A DNA stretch of 61,566 nucleotides from Acidimicrobiia bacterium (GTDB lineage: Bacteria > Actinomycetota > Acidimicrobiia > Acidimicrobiales > AC-14): the NCBI GenBank assembly GCA_023264995.1, contig JAHFUR010000024.1:1-61566 (forward strand), written 5' to 3'. The notes under the pieces were generated by a model. That model did not search any database, was not told where the DNA came from, and saw only the letters and a program-made list of their open reading frames with translations. The position numbers and the translations under genes were made by a program. Positions 50,400 through 58,495 of this stretch are shown in pieces; the stretch's first letter is position 1; every line of letters starts with the position of its first letter.

Positions 50400-51355
50400 A
50401 GGGCGAACGGCGGGCGGAGCACGCCGGCCTCGGTGACGATGGCGGTGACCAGCGCGGCCGGCGTGACGTCGAACGCCCGGTTCTCGGCCGGGAAACCGGC
50501 CGGGGCGGTGACCAACCCGCCGAACGACGTGACCTCGGCCGGCGACCGCCGCTCGATCGGGATGCTGGCGCCGGTCGGGCACTGCCCGTCCACCGTCGAC
50601 AGTGGGGCCGCCACGTAGAAGGGGATGCCGTGGTAGCGGGCGAGCACCGCCAGCCCGTAGGTGCCCACCTTGTTGGCCACGTCGCCGTTGGCGGCGATCC
50701 GGTCGGCGCCCACGATCACGCAGTCGACCTCGCCGCCGGCCATGAGCGGGCCGGCCATGACGTCGGCCACCAGCCGGCCAGGGATCCCCAACCGGTCGAG
50801 CTCCCACGCCGTCAGCCGGGCCCCCTGCAGCACCGGGCGGGTCTCGTCGACCCACACGGTCGGCCGCCGGCCGGCTTCGTGGGCGGCCCGGACCACGCCC
50901 AGGGCCGTCCCGTAGCCGGCGCACGCCAGCGCACCGGCGTTGCAGTGGGTGAGCACCCGGCCACCGACCGGGATGAGGGGGGCGCCGTGGGCGCCCAGCC
51001 GGCGGTTGCGGGCGACGTCGTCGCTGGCCAGGCGCACGGCCTCGGCCACGGGGTCCTCGGCCCGCCGGCCCCGGGCCACCCCCCACGCCAGGTTGACCGC
51101 CGTCGGCCGGGTGGCCAGGAGCCGGTGGGCGGCGTCGTCAGGCGGCTCGCCGGTGACGGCGGCCAGCGCCATCCCCATGGCGCCGGCGACCCCCAGCGCC
51201 GGTGCGCCCCTGATGGCCAGCGTGCGGATGGCATCGCACAGCTCGTCGACGGTACGGGCATCGACGAACGCCAACCGGCCGGGCAGCAGCCGCTGGTCGA
51301 TCATGCGCACGGTGCCGCCCTCCAGCCACTCGATGGTGGGCGGGATACCAGTCAC
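50375..51355 (-). CDS. mtnA: S-methyl-5-thioribose-1-phosphate isomerase
   Basis: 326 residues. The catalytic Cys lies in THCNAGALACAGYGTALGV and the catalytic Asp in VGADRIAANGDVANKVGTY. It converts methylthioribose-1-phosphate to methylthioribulose-1-phosphate in methionine or methylthio-sugar salvage. GTG 51355 places the family start IEWLEGG correctly. The RuBisCO-like gene ends 12 bp upstream on the same strand. Confidence 0.93.
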   Translation of the reverse strand: MTGIPPTIEWLEGGTVRMIDQRLLPGRLAFVDARTVDELCDAIRTLAIRGAPALGVAGAMGMALAAVTGEPPDDAAHRLLATRPTAVNLAWGVARGRRAEDPVAEAVRLASDDVARNRRLGAHGAPLIPVGGRVLTHCNAGALACAGYGTALGVVRAAHEAGRRPTVWVDETRPVLQGARLTAWELDRLGIPGRLVADVMAGPLMAGGEVDCVIVGADRIAANGDVANKVGTYGLAVLARYHGIPFYVAAPLSTVDGQCPTGASIPIERRSPAEVTSFGGLVTAPAGFPAENRAFDVTPAALVTAIVTEAGVLRPPFALQSVGVIS

Positions 51356-51366
51356 GGGCCGGCCGG

Positions 51367-52335
51367 TCAAAGGGAGCGGACCGCCCGGCCGACGGCCGCT
51401 TCGAGCCCGGCGGGGTCGGCGTGGGCCCGGGAACCGAGGAGCACCAGCAGCCCGCCGGCGCCCCCGGCGGCGTCGACCTGGGCGCGCACGTCGTCCGGGC
51501 CCAGCCCGCCGCCAAGGGCGGCTACGGCCGGCCGGGCCGAGCCGCACGGCCCGTGGGCGGCGCCGATGTTGGCCCGTACCTCCTCGTCGGCTTCGAACAG
51601 CGTCCCGCCGAACCCGCCGGCGACCACGTAGTCGGCCCCGCAGAGGCGCAGGAGCCGGGCCAGGACCGCGCCGGTCGGACCAAAATCCGGGTTACGGGCC
51701 CAGGGCCCCGACCCGGCCCGGTGGGCGAACAGCGGCACGCCGAGGCCGGCATCGCGGAGGGCGAGAAGGCCGTCGAGCCCCTGGGCGAAGGGGTCGACGA
51801 GGAGCCCGGAGGCACCCAGGTCGACGGCCATGCGGGCCCGGTCGAGCAGGGTGAGGGACGGCCCGGTGACGTTCGGGCAGTAGACCACCTCCGGGCCTAT
51901 CACCCTTGCCACCGCCCGCACCCGTTCGGCAAGCGGGCACCAGGCCGGGTCGCCCAACGTCTCGTCGTCCTTCACGAACCGGGCGCCGCCGGCCATCGCC
52001 GCCCGGGCCACCTCGGCCACGCCGGCCGGCGCCAGCCCGAGCGGGGGCTTCACGATCACGCCGACGGTGACGCCGGCGCCGGCACCGAACGCCGGCCCCG
52101 GCAGGAGCTCATCGGGCAGCTCGAGGTCGATGAGCCGGCAGCGGGCCAGCTCGCCCAGCTCCATCACCTCGCCGGCGACGATCGCGGCAACCAGCAGGTT
52201 GACGTCACGGCCCCAGTTGTCGTCGGGGAACTCGACGACCACGGTCGAGCCGTCGCCGCCCACCACCCGGCCCCGCAACGCGCCGAAGGCCCGGCTCGAG
52301 CCCGGCGGGCTCACCTCGTACGTGGCCCGCAGCAC
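51367..52335 (-). CDS. RuBisCO-like protein with a short N-terminal domain
   Basis: 322 residues against about 400 or more for most RuBisCO-like proteins. The barrel keeps K96 of the KPxLGL motif (VIVKPPLGL), but the second lysine of KPK is P98. The carbamylated-lysine metal site K122-D123-D124-E125 (VKDDE) is intact, as is H204-R205, and the phosphate loop is LGGGLGP. Only about 90 residues precede the barrel, so the N-terminal domain is reduced. Next to mtnA, an enolase or isomerase acting on a methylthioribulose-derived sugar is likely. GTG start 7 nt after TAGGCT. Confidence 0.87.
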   Translation of the reverse strand: MLRATYEVSPPGSSRAFGALRGRVVGGDGSTVVVEFPDDNWGRDVNLLVAAIVAGEVMELGELARCRLIDLELPDELLPGPAFGAGAGVTVGVIVKPPLGLAPAGVAEVARAAMAGGARFVKDDETLGDPAWCPLAERVRAVARVIGPEVVYCPNVTGPSLTLLDRARMAVDLGASGLLVDPFAQGLDGLLALRDAGLGVPLFAHRAGSGPWARNPDFGPTGAVLARLLRLCGADYVVAGGFGGTLFEADEEVRANIGAAHGPCGSARPAVAALGGGLGPDDVRAQVDAAGGAGGLLVLLGSRAHADPAGLEAAVGRAVRSL

Positions 52336-52342
52336 GGCCGCG

Positions 52343-52348
52343 AGCCTA
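52343..52348 (-). promoter_or_regulatory. -10 box of the RuBisCO-like/mtnA operon
   Basis: On the minus strand TAGGCT lies 7 nt before the GTG at 52335, supporting that start and thus the short N-terminus. Confidence 0.4.
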
Positions 52349-52365
52349 GGGCGGCGGCCGGCGGG

Positions 52366-52632
52366 TCAGGCCGCCCGGCGAGCCGCGTCCTGCCGGCGCC
52401 GGCGAAGGCGCCGGCGCTCGTTCTCGTCGAGGCCGCCCCACACGCCGTCGTCCTGGCGGGTGACGAGGGCGAACTCGAGGCAGGCGCCCCGCACCGGGCA
52501 TGCGGCACAGACCGCCTTGGCGACAGCCGCCCCGTCCTCGGACTCCGGGAAGAAGACCGCGGTGTCGAGGTCACGGCACGCCGCGCCGAGGCGCCAGTCG
52601 TCCGGGTCGTACGTCATCACTGTTTCAGGCAT
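52366..52632 (-). CDS. WhiB family iron-sulfur transcription regulator
   Basis: 88 residues. Cysteines C19, C42, C45 and C51 (CxxC x5 C) bind a 4Fe-4S cluster; GVWGGLDE (63-70) is the sigma-contact turn, followed by the basic DNA-binding tail RRRLRRRRQ. WhiB proteins are actinobacterial, NO- and redox-responsive. GGAGGA precedes the ATG. The paralogue group (WhiB1/WblE-like by size) is a guess. Confidence 0.94.
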   Translation of the reverse strand: MPETVMTYDPDDWRLGAACRDLDTAVFFPESEDGAAVAKAVCAACPVRGACLEFALVTRQDDGVWGGLDENERRRLRRRRQDAARRAA

Positions 52633-52719
52633 GGCGTTCCTCCAACAACCGTATCGGCGAGGACATTCCAGACCTGAAACCTCAATGCAGCCCGGCCCGC
52701 GGCGGCCGGCCCGGACCGC

Positions 52720-53028
52720 TCAGTCGGCCGCCGGCCGCGCCCCTACCGGCCGCTTCGGAAGGCGGAGGCGGGCCGGCACCCCCGAGGCCATCGCCGGCGT
52801 CTTCGGGACACGGACCTCGTGGAGCTGCAGCGGCTGTGACTCCGGCACCGTCGGCGCCGGCCACTGGGCCGCCATCGCCCGGTCCAGCTCGGCGAGCCGG
52901 GCCTCGAGGGGGGCCCAGTCCTCGGCGGGCGGGCGGCCGAGGCCCACCCGGGCATCGATGGCCTCCTGCGCCTGGCGCTCGATCTCCTCGCGGGAATAGC
53001 GCGGCTCACGCCCAAAATACTTGCCCAT
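52720..53028 (-). CDS. Hypothetical charged protein
   Basis: 102 residues. YSREEIERQAQEAIDARVGL and WAPLEARLAELDRAMAA are helical and charged; the C-terminal 45 residues are proline-rich and likely disordered. GAAAGG precedes the ATG by 9 bp. Transcribed toward whiB. No family recognised. Confidence 0.68.
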   Translation of the reverse strand: MGKYFGREPRYSREEIERQAQEAIDARVGLGRPPAEDWAPLEARLAELDRAMAAQWPAPTVPESQPLQLHEVRVPKTPAMASGVPARLRLPKRPVGARPAAD

Positions 53029-53187
53029 GTCGGCGACCTTTCGTGGAAAGAAGGCTTCGGCGTCGGTCCGCCTTGTTGTTCCCCAAGGAAGTCTCGCGTC
53101 ACCTCGGACACCGCCGCAATGAATGTTTGTTGCCTACAGTGCCCCCGACGGTTGCCGCCCCCTGTGCCACAATCCGATGTCGTGCCC

Positions 53188-54177
53188 ATGGCCGAGCTCA
53201 CCGACGGTTCGGCGGCCGACTTCGCCGCCGGCACGACCGACGCCGGGGCCTACATCGCCCACACCCGGGCCGGCGAGGTAATCCTTCTGCCAAAGGTCGC
53301 CGGCGAGTTCACCGGCGACACCATGCCCGCCGGCTGGACGGTCACCCCCCTGCGCGACGGAGGCTCCGCCACCCTCGCCGGCGGGATGCTCACCCTCGAT
53401 GCCGCCCGGGTCGGGTGCGAGCCGCTCCTCCTCAGCCCGAGGTCCCTCGAGATGTCGGCCGTATTCGCGGCCCGACCCGACCAGCACGTCGGGCTCGGCA
53501 CCAACTTCGTCGACGTGCCCTGGGTCAAGTTCAGCACCAAGTGGGGCCGACGGCTCTACGCCCGGACCCACCTCCTCACCGTCGAGGACAAGCGGCTCGC
53601 CGGCGACTTCTTCGACGCCCCCCACCGGTACCGGATCGACTGGAACGTCCTCGACCTGATCTTCTGGGTGGACGGCGAGAAGGTGGCCCACCTGATGATC
53701 CCGATGCCGGGCCACATGCGGGCCATGGCCGCCAACGAGCGGCTCGGGGCCCAACCGCTGGGGCTGGAGTGGGTGCGCCTCTCGCCCTACCCGCCGGCCG
53801 GGCGGTTCACCTCACGGGTCCTCGACGCCGGCGCGCCGGCCGACTGGCACAGCCTCACCTGGCGGGCCGACGAGCCGAGGGCCACGGGCATCGCCATGCA
53901 GGTCCGCACCGGCGATGTCGCCCGGCCCGGGCGTACCTGGTCCTCGTGGCGGGCGGTGGCGGGCTCCGGCGGCGCCGTGGGCGCCACGTCCCGGTTCGTG
54001 CAGTACCGGGCGCTGCTGTCGACCACCGACCCGGCGTGGACGCCGGTCCTCCACGAGGTCCGCCTGCGCTACTCAGCCGCCGGTGCGCCGGGCGGCGGCT
54101 CCGCCGCCGCCGCCGGCGCCGGCGGTGGCGTGTCCTCGAGCAGCTTGGTCTCGGGCAGCGCCTTGGGGTGCCAGTGA
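53188..54177 (+). CDS. Hypothetical beta-sandwich (concanavalin/jelly-roll-like) protein
   Basis: 329 residues from ATG 53188; GTG 53182 and ATG 53119 are alternatives. Strand-rich sequence with LLSPRSLEMSAVFAARPDQH, VPWVKFSTKWGRRLYAR and YRIDWNVLDLIFWVDGEKVAHL has the look of a laminin-G/concanavalin-like glycan-binding domain, with a second beta domain (about 190-310) ending VLHEVRLRYS. No signal peptide. The glycine/alanine-rich tail overlaps the end of the convergent gene by 109 bp. Function unknown. Confidence 0.68.
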   Translation: MAELTDGSAADFAAGTTDAGAYIAHTRAGEVILLPKVAGEFTGDTMPAGWTVTPLRDGGSATLAGGMLTLDAARVGCEPLLLSPRSLEMSAVFAARPDQHVGLGTNFVDVPWVKFSTKWGRRLYARTHLLTVEDKRLAGDFFDAPHRYRIDWNVLDLIFWVDGEKVAHLMIPMPGHMRAMAANERLGAQPLGLEWVRLSPYPPAGRFTSRVLDAGAPADWHSLTWRADEPRATGIAMQVRTGDVARPGRTWSSWRAVAGSGGAVGATSRFVQYRALLSTTDPAWTPVLHEVRLRYSAAGAPGGGSAAAAGAGGGVSSSSLVSGSALGCQ

Positions 54178-55715
54178 CCGGGCACGAGGTCGGGGCCGAC
54201 CCGTTCTGCGTCCGTGCCCGGGTGGCTCACGTGCACCCCGTACCAGACCACGAGGTCGGCGCTATGGACGGGCTCGCCTGACACGAAGCGGTCGAGACCG
54301 GCCCGGGCCAGTGCCGGGTCGGTGGTGAACCCCTGACCGTCGTCCATCTCGTCGGGGCTGTAGCGGAGCACCCAAAGGTCGCCGGCGCCGAAGTCGTTGG
54401 CCGTCCCGTCGTCGGGACCGGGAAGGATCGAGTACTCCCGCCCGTCGCGGTCGTGGCGGACGAGCCAGTGCCGGCCGTGGGCGGCATGGCGCGGGCGCTT
54501 GACCTCGAAGCGCATGAAGTGCCAGCGGGTCTCGCCCCGGATCGGAGGTTCGTTGAACTCGCGTAGGACGTTGGAGCCGGGGGCCAGGATGTCGAAGTCG
54601 AGGCGCCAGTAGGCATGGTGGACGTGCGGCTTGCCCGTCGTCGAGTTCAGGCTCGCCGAGCACCCGAACCGGGGCTGGATCGTGCCGCTGGCCGCCAGCC
54701 GCCACTCGTTCACGTACCGGAACGGCCCGGCCTCGAGCTGGGTGACCAGGACGAGGTCCTCGCCATCGGCCCAGAGGGCGACGCCTCGGAACGGGCCTCC
54801 GTCGACCCCTGTCTCCAGGATCGTGCCCGGCCTCGACGCGCAGACCCGGAAGCCGGCGACGGGGTCCTCGCCCTCCGCCGTGAACGCCGCCTCCTCGTGA
54901 GCCCAGTGCCGCTCGGCCGGCGGGCTGCCGGCGTCGACCGCCTCCTGGCCGTACTCGACATTGACGATCGGCAGGTGGGCCCGCTGCAGCACCCGGGCAC
55001 CGAGGTAATCCACGGTCCGCAGCTCGATGCCCGACCCGTTCGTGCCCGACGACGCCGCCGGCCGCACGACCACGAACTGCCAGAGCAGCACCTCGCCCTG
55101 CCAGACCCGCACCCGAGCCTGCCGCGGCCCGGCGACGGCAGTCACCGACGCCTCGATGGGGGCGCCAACGTCGTCGGTGGACGGCAGGGGCACGCCACGA
55201 GGGGCACGGATGATCTCGCCGTCGGCGGTCCGCACCCCCACGACCCGGTGCTCGCCCGCTGCCGTCCGCAAGCCGACGGCGACGATCCGGTCGACGTTGC
55301 CGTCGGGATCAAAGAAGCTGGCCAGGGGGGGCATCGGCCGGTACGGCTGCAGCTCGCCGGCGAGGAGCGGTGGCCCGAGCTCCGGGTCCTCCTTCAGGCT
55401 GTCGACGGCCCAGCCGAACTCGTCGTCGAGCGGGGCCCGCTGCCAGTGGGCGTGGTTCAGGGTGGAGTAGTCGAGCTCGTCGAAGCGGCCGTCGGCGAGG
55501 AGCACCCGCCCGGTGTCCATGTCCTGGATCGTGGCCGTGAACCGCTGCCCGGCCTCGTCACCCTTGTCGACGACGTCGTGGGCCACCAGCCACAGGTCGC
55601 GGCCGGCAAAGTCGACCTGGACGACGTCATGCGCGAAGAGGGCCTTCGTGGCTCGGGCCATCTCCTCCTGGTAGACCACTTCGGGGACGACTTCGATTCG
55701 CAGAGGTTCCGGCAC
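54069..55715 (-). CDS. Copper-amine-oxidase-like protein, TPQ tyrosine apparently missing
   Basis: 548 residues from GTG 55715; the frame is open for 1.4 kb more upstream, but that part lies antisense to the SpoIIE gene. The region near residues 330-385 reads FRYVNEWRLAASGTIQPRFG then HVHHAYWRLDFDI, which aligns with the copper amine oxidase segment NYDY...W...GTI and the HxH copper site. In that alignment the tyrosine that becomes TPQ is Phe. Copper binding may persist; classical amine oxidation would not. The C-terminus is P/A-rich. Confidence 0.72.
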   Translation of the reverse strand: MPEPLRIEVVPEVVYQEEMARATKALFAHDVVQVDFAGRDLWLVAHDVVDKGDEAGQRFTATIQDMDTGRVLLADGRFDELDYSTLNHAHWQRAPLDDEFGWAVDSLKEDPELGPPLLAGELQPYRPMPPLASFFDPDGNVDRIVAVGLRTAAGEHRVVGVRTADGEIIRAPRGVPLPSTDDVGAPIEASVTAVAGPRQARVRVWQGEVLLWQFVVVRPAASSGTNGSGIELRTVDYLGARVLQRAHLPIVNVEYGQEAVDAGSPPAERHWAHEEAAFTAEGEDPVAGFRVCASRPGTILETGVDGGPFRGVALWADGEDLVLVTQLEAGPFRYVNEWRLAASGTIQPRFGCSASLNSTTGKPHVHHAYWRLDFDILAPGSNVLREFNEPPIRGETRWHFMRFEVKRPRHAAHGRHWLVRHDRDGREYSILPGPDDGTANDFGAGDLWVLRYSPDEMDDGQGFTTDPALARAGLDRFVSGEPVHSADLVVWYGVHVSHPGTDAERVGPDLVPGHWHPKALPETKLLEDTPPPAPAAAAEPPPGAPAAE

Positions 55716-55886
55716 ACTCCGAACGTAGCTGAGGGCGGACCGGGCCACGTCGGGCACGCCGGTGCTCTTGCCGGGCCACCTGGCGTGGTGGGAAAGTGGT
55801 GCAGGAGTTGGCGTCCCCGGACCCCGGACGTCAGGGCCTCTTCGAGTGAACGGAGCGGCCCAGTGGGCCGAGACAACGGGAGTCCG

Positions 55887-57269
55887 ATGACGATGCAGCC
55901 GGAACGCGGGCTTTGGCCTGCTCGTCACCTTGCGGTCGCCGAGGGGGGCACGTCCGCGCCGGCCGACGCCTTCCAAGTGCGCCGGCTGGCGGCAGTGGAA
56001 ACGACGGAGGAGGTCGCCGAGGCCAGCGAGGTGGCGTTTGCGCGGCTGACGCGGCTGGCCGCCCTTCTCCTCGACGCGCCGTTGGCCTTCGTCACCGTGG
56101 TGGACACGACCCGGTCCTGGTACAAGAGCTGCGTGGGGCTCGGCCCGCACGCGGAACGGTTCGCCGCGGTCGAGGAGGCCTTCTGCCGGTTCGTCGTCGA
56201 GCGAGATGCCCCGCTCGTCCTGGCCGACGCCAGAGCTGACCCGCGCACCAGGGCCAACCCGAGCATTCGCGCCATGGGGATCGTGGCCTGGGCCGGGTTC
56301 CCTATCAAGGCGCTCGACGGCGAGGTGGTGGGCACGTTCTGCGTCGTCGACACCGTTCCCCGCCAGTGGGATGGCCGCGACGTTCAGGTGATCGAGACGC
56401 TGGCCGACGCGGCGTCGAGCGAGATCGCGCTGCGCGCCGCCCTGGCGCTGGAGGCCGAGGCCCATGCCGAAGCGGAGGCGCGCGTGGTCGAGGCCGCCGA
56501 GCTGGCTCGTCTCGTCTCCGACCTCGCCCAACGGTCCGACACCCTCGCCCACGCCCTCCGCCAGAGCTTGCTGCCGCCGGCGCTCCCGGAGGTCGCCGGC
56601 CTCGACCTGGCGGCGCGCTACCAGCCGGCGCGCGGCGAGGAGGTGGTCGGGGACTTCTACGACGTCTTCAGTGCCGCCCGGTCGTCGTGGTGCGTCGTGA
56701 TGGGCGACGTCTGCGGGAAGGGCCCGGAGGCAGCCACTGTCACCGCCCTCGCCCACTACACCCTGCGGGCCGCCGCCGCCCGGAGCACCAGCCCAGCTCG
56801 CGTGCTGGGCCTGCTCAACGCCGCCCTGCTGCACCAGCGCCCCGGCGACGAGCGCTTCCTCACCGTCGCCCTGGCGAACGTGCGGGTGCTCAAGGGCCGG
56901 GTCATGGTCACGGTGAGCCTGGCCGGGCACCCTCCCCCGTTGCTCCGGCGCAGTGACGGCTCCGTCGTCGATGCCTGCTCGCCAGGCATGGCCCTGGGCC
57001 TCTTCGACAGCCCGCCGCTCTCGAACACCAAGCTCGTGCTCGGTCCCGGCGACGGGCTCGTCTTCTACACCGACGGCGTCACCGAGGCACGACAAGGTTC
57101 GGAGGAGCTCGGCATCGAGGGCCTGCGCGCGGTTGTCGCCGACGTCCCCCTTGGCAGCAGCGCCGCCCACCTGGGCAGCGTCATCGAGGCCTATGTCGGC
57201 GAGTACCGCGACGGGCTCCCGCGCGACGACACCGCGATCCTGGTCGTCCAGGTGCCGCTGGCGCCCTGA
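55887..57269 (+). CDS. GAF-SpoIIE (PP2C) serine phosphatase
   Basis: 460 residues. GAF domain at about 45-190 (AFVTVVDTTRSWYKSCVGL to GTFCVVDTVPRQW), a helical linker, and a PP2C/SpoIIE domain at about 230-458 with metal-binding acids in VVGDFYDVF, MGDVCGKG, YTDGVTEA and PRDDTAIL. Such proteins dephosphorylate anti-anti-sigma factors in stress or signalling switches. No anti-sigma partner is nearby. Convergent with the GGDEF gene fragment. Confidence 0.92.
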   Translation: MTMQPERGLWPARHLAVAEGGTSAPADAFQVRRLAAVETTEEVAEASEVAFARLTRLAALLLDAPLAFVTVVDTTRSWYKSCVGLGPHAERFAAVEEAFCRFVVERDAPLVLADARADPRTRANPSIRAMGIVAWAGFPIKALDGEVVGTFCVVDTVPRQWDGRDVQVIETLADAASSEIALRAALALEAEAHAEAEARVVEAAELARLVSDLAQRSDTLAHALRQSLLPPALPEVAGLDLAARYQPARGEEVVGDFYDVFSAARSSWCVVMGDVCGKGPEAATVTALAHYTLRAAAARSTSPARVLGLLNAALLHQRPGDERFLTVALANVRVLKGRVMVTVSLAGHPPPLLRRSDGSVVDACSPGMALGLFDSPPLSNTKLVLGPGDGLVFYTDGVTEARQGSEELGIEGLRAVVADVPLGSSAAHLGSVIEAYVGEYRDGLPRDDTAILVVQVPLAP

Positions 57270-57274
57270 GCCGG

Positions 57275-58495
57275 TCAGGCGTGGACGGCCCGCTGCTCCT
57301 GGCGCCGCCGGTACAGCTCGACGTCGGCTCGGGCGATCAGGTCCTCAGGCGAGTCTCCCCGCCGCAACCCGGCGAACCCCATCGTCACCGACCCGCCGTC
57401 GGGGCCCTCGGCAAGGGACGCATTGACGGCCGACAGCCGCTTGGCCGCGCCGGAGACGCTCAGGCCGGCGATGGCGCACACGAACTCGTCGCCGCCATAG
57501 CGAAAGATCAGGTCATGGGCCCGAAGCCTTCCGCGGAGGGTGCTGACGACCCTGGCCAGCATCCGGTCGCCGGCGGCATGACCATGCTCGTCGTTCACCA
57601 GCTTGAGGTGGTCGACATCGACGAAGGCCACCGCCAGGGCCTGGCCCGACCGCCCGGCGCTCTCGATCTCACGGGCCAGCTCCACGAACCCGGCACCGCG
57701 CACCTGGGCACCGGTGAGATCGTCCAGCGACGAGCCCCCTCGCTCGCGCGCCGAAGCCCCGCGGTCGGCCAGCGCCATGTCCCGGTCAAGCTCGGCCTCG
57801 GTCCGCTCGGAGGCGCCCGCCCGGCGGTCCTGCGATGACTGGCGACGGTCGGACGCCGCGTCGCGCCGGGCCAGGGCCAGGCGTTCCAGCAGGCCCCTTG
57901 CCGACCCGCCACCCTCCGGCGGGGCCGACCGCTCGGCAGCCTCGTCGCGCTCCTCGGCGTCCCGGTCCCGCTGCTCAGCGGACCGGTCCCGCTCGACGCC
58001 GGCCTGGTCCCGTTCGGCCCCGGCCTGGTCCCGCTCGACGCCCGCTTCCTCCCTCGGCCCAGAGGTCTGCCCGAGCTCAAGGCGCAGACCGTGCAGCTCC
58101 GCCCGCAAGGCCGCCACCTGCTGCTGGAGCAGCGCGACGACCCGCGAGCGAGCACCTGGGCCCTCGACCAGGGAGTAACCCTCGGCTGGGATCACCTCGG
58201 TGTGCTGGTCACACACCCTCCTGAACGCCGGCGCACTGGCCTCGTCGTCAAACGCATCCATGGGGTACCCGCACAGCAAGAGGAACTCCCTGGACTTCGC
58301 CAGGCCGTTCCAGAAGCCCTCGAGGGCGAGGGCCGAGATGGCCTCGCCGTCGTCAAACAGCACAGCCTTCATCTCGCTGTACACCCTGACGGCCCGACCG
58401 CCCTCGACCGCGAGGCTCAGAATGGAGCCGAGCGTCTCGCGAAAGGCGGTGGGTTCGATCCGCCCAGCGACCATGAGGGTGCCGAGCAGTACGGC
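57275..58495 (-). pseudogene. C-terminal part of IS-split MEDS-GGDEF gene
   Basis: The frame encodes the second half of a MEDS sensory domain (ending about HTEVIPAEGY), a coiled coil with near-repeats of ERDQAG-type units, and an intact GGDEF domain with RYGGDEF. It is the 3' part of the gene cut by the IS256-type element at 58496. Joining it to 59917-60177 and counting the 9-bp duplication once restores one frame of 491 codons. ATG at 58474 could give a 399-residue protein lacking the first third of MEDS. GGDEF domains make cyclic di-GMP; the intact protein probably responded to a small ligand. Confidence 0.85.
58487..58495. repeat. Target site duplication, left copy
   Basis: CAGTACGGC directly flanks the left IS end; the same nine bases flank the right end at 59917-59925. 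An 8-9 bp duplication is normal for IS256-family elements. Confidence 0.88.

Noticed and set aside
55716-57170. N-terminal extension of the copper-amine-oxidase-like protein to over 1,000 residues
   Set aside because: The extension is antisense to the GAF-SpoIIE gene and looks like shadow sequence; the family match begins after GTG 55715.
58454-58470. Second tRNA-like T arm (GGTTCGATCC)
   Set aside because: It lies inside the coding sequence of the GGDEF gene with no surrounding tRNA structure.
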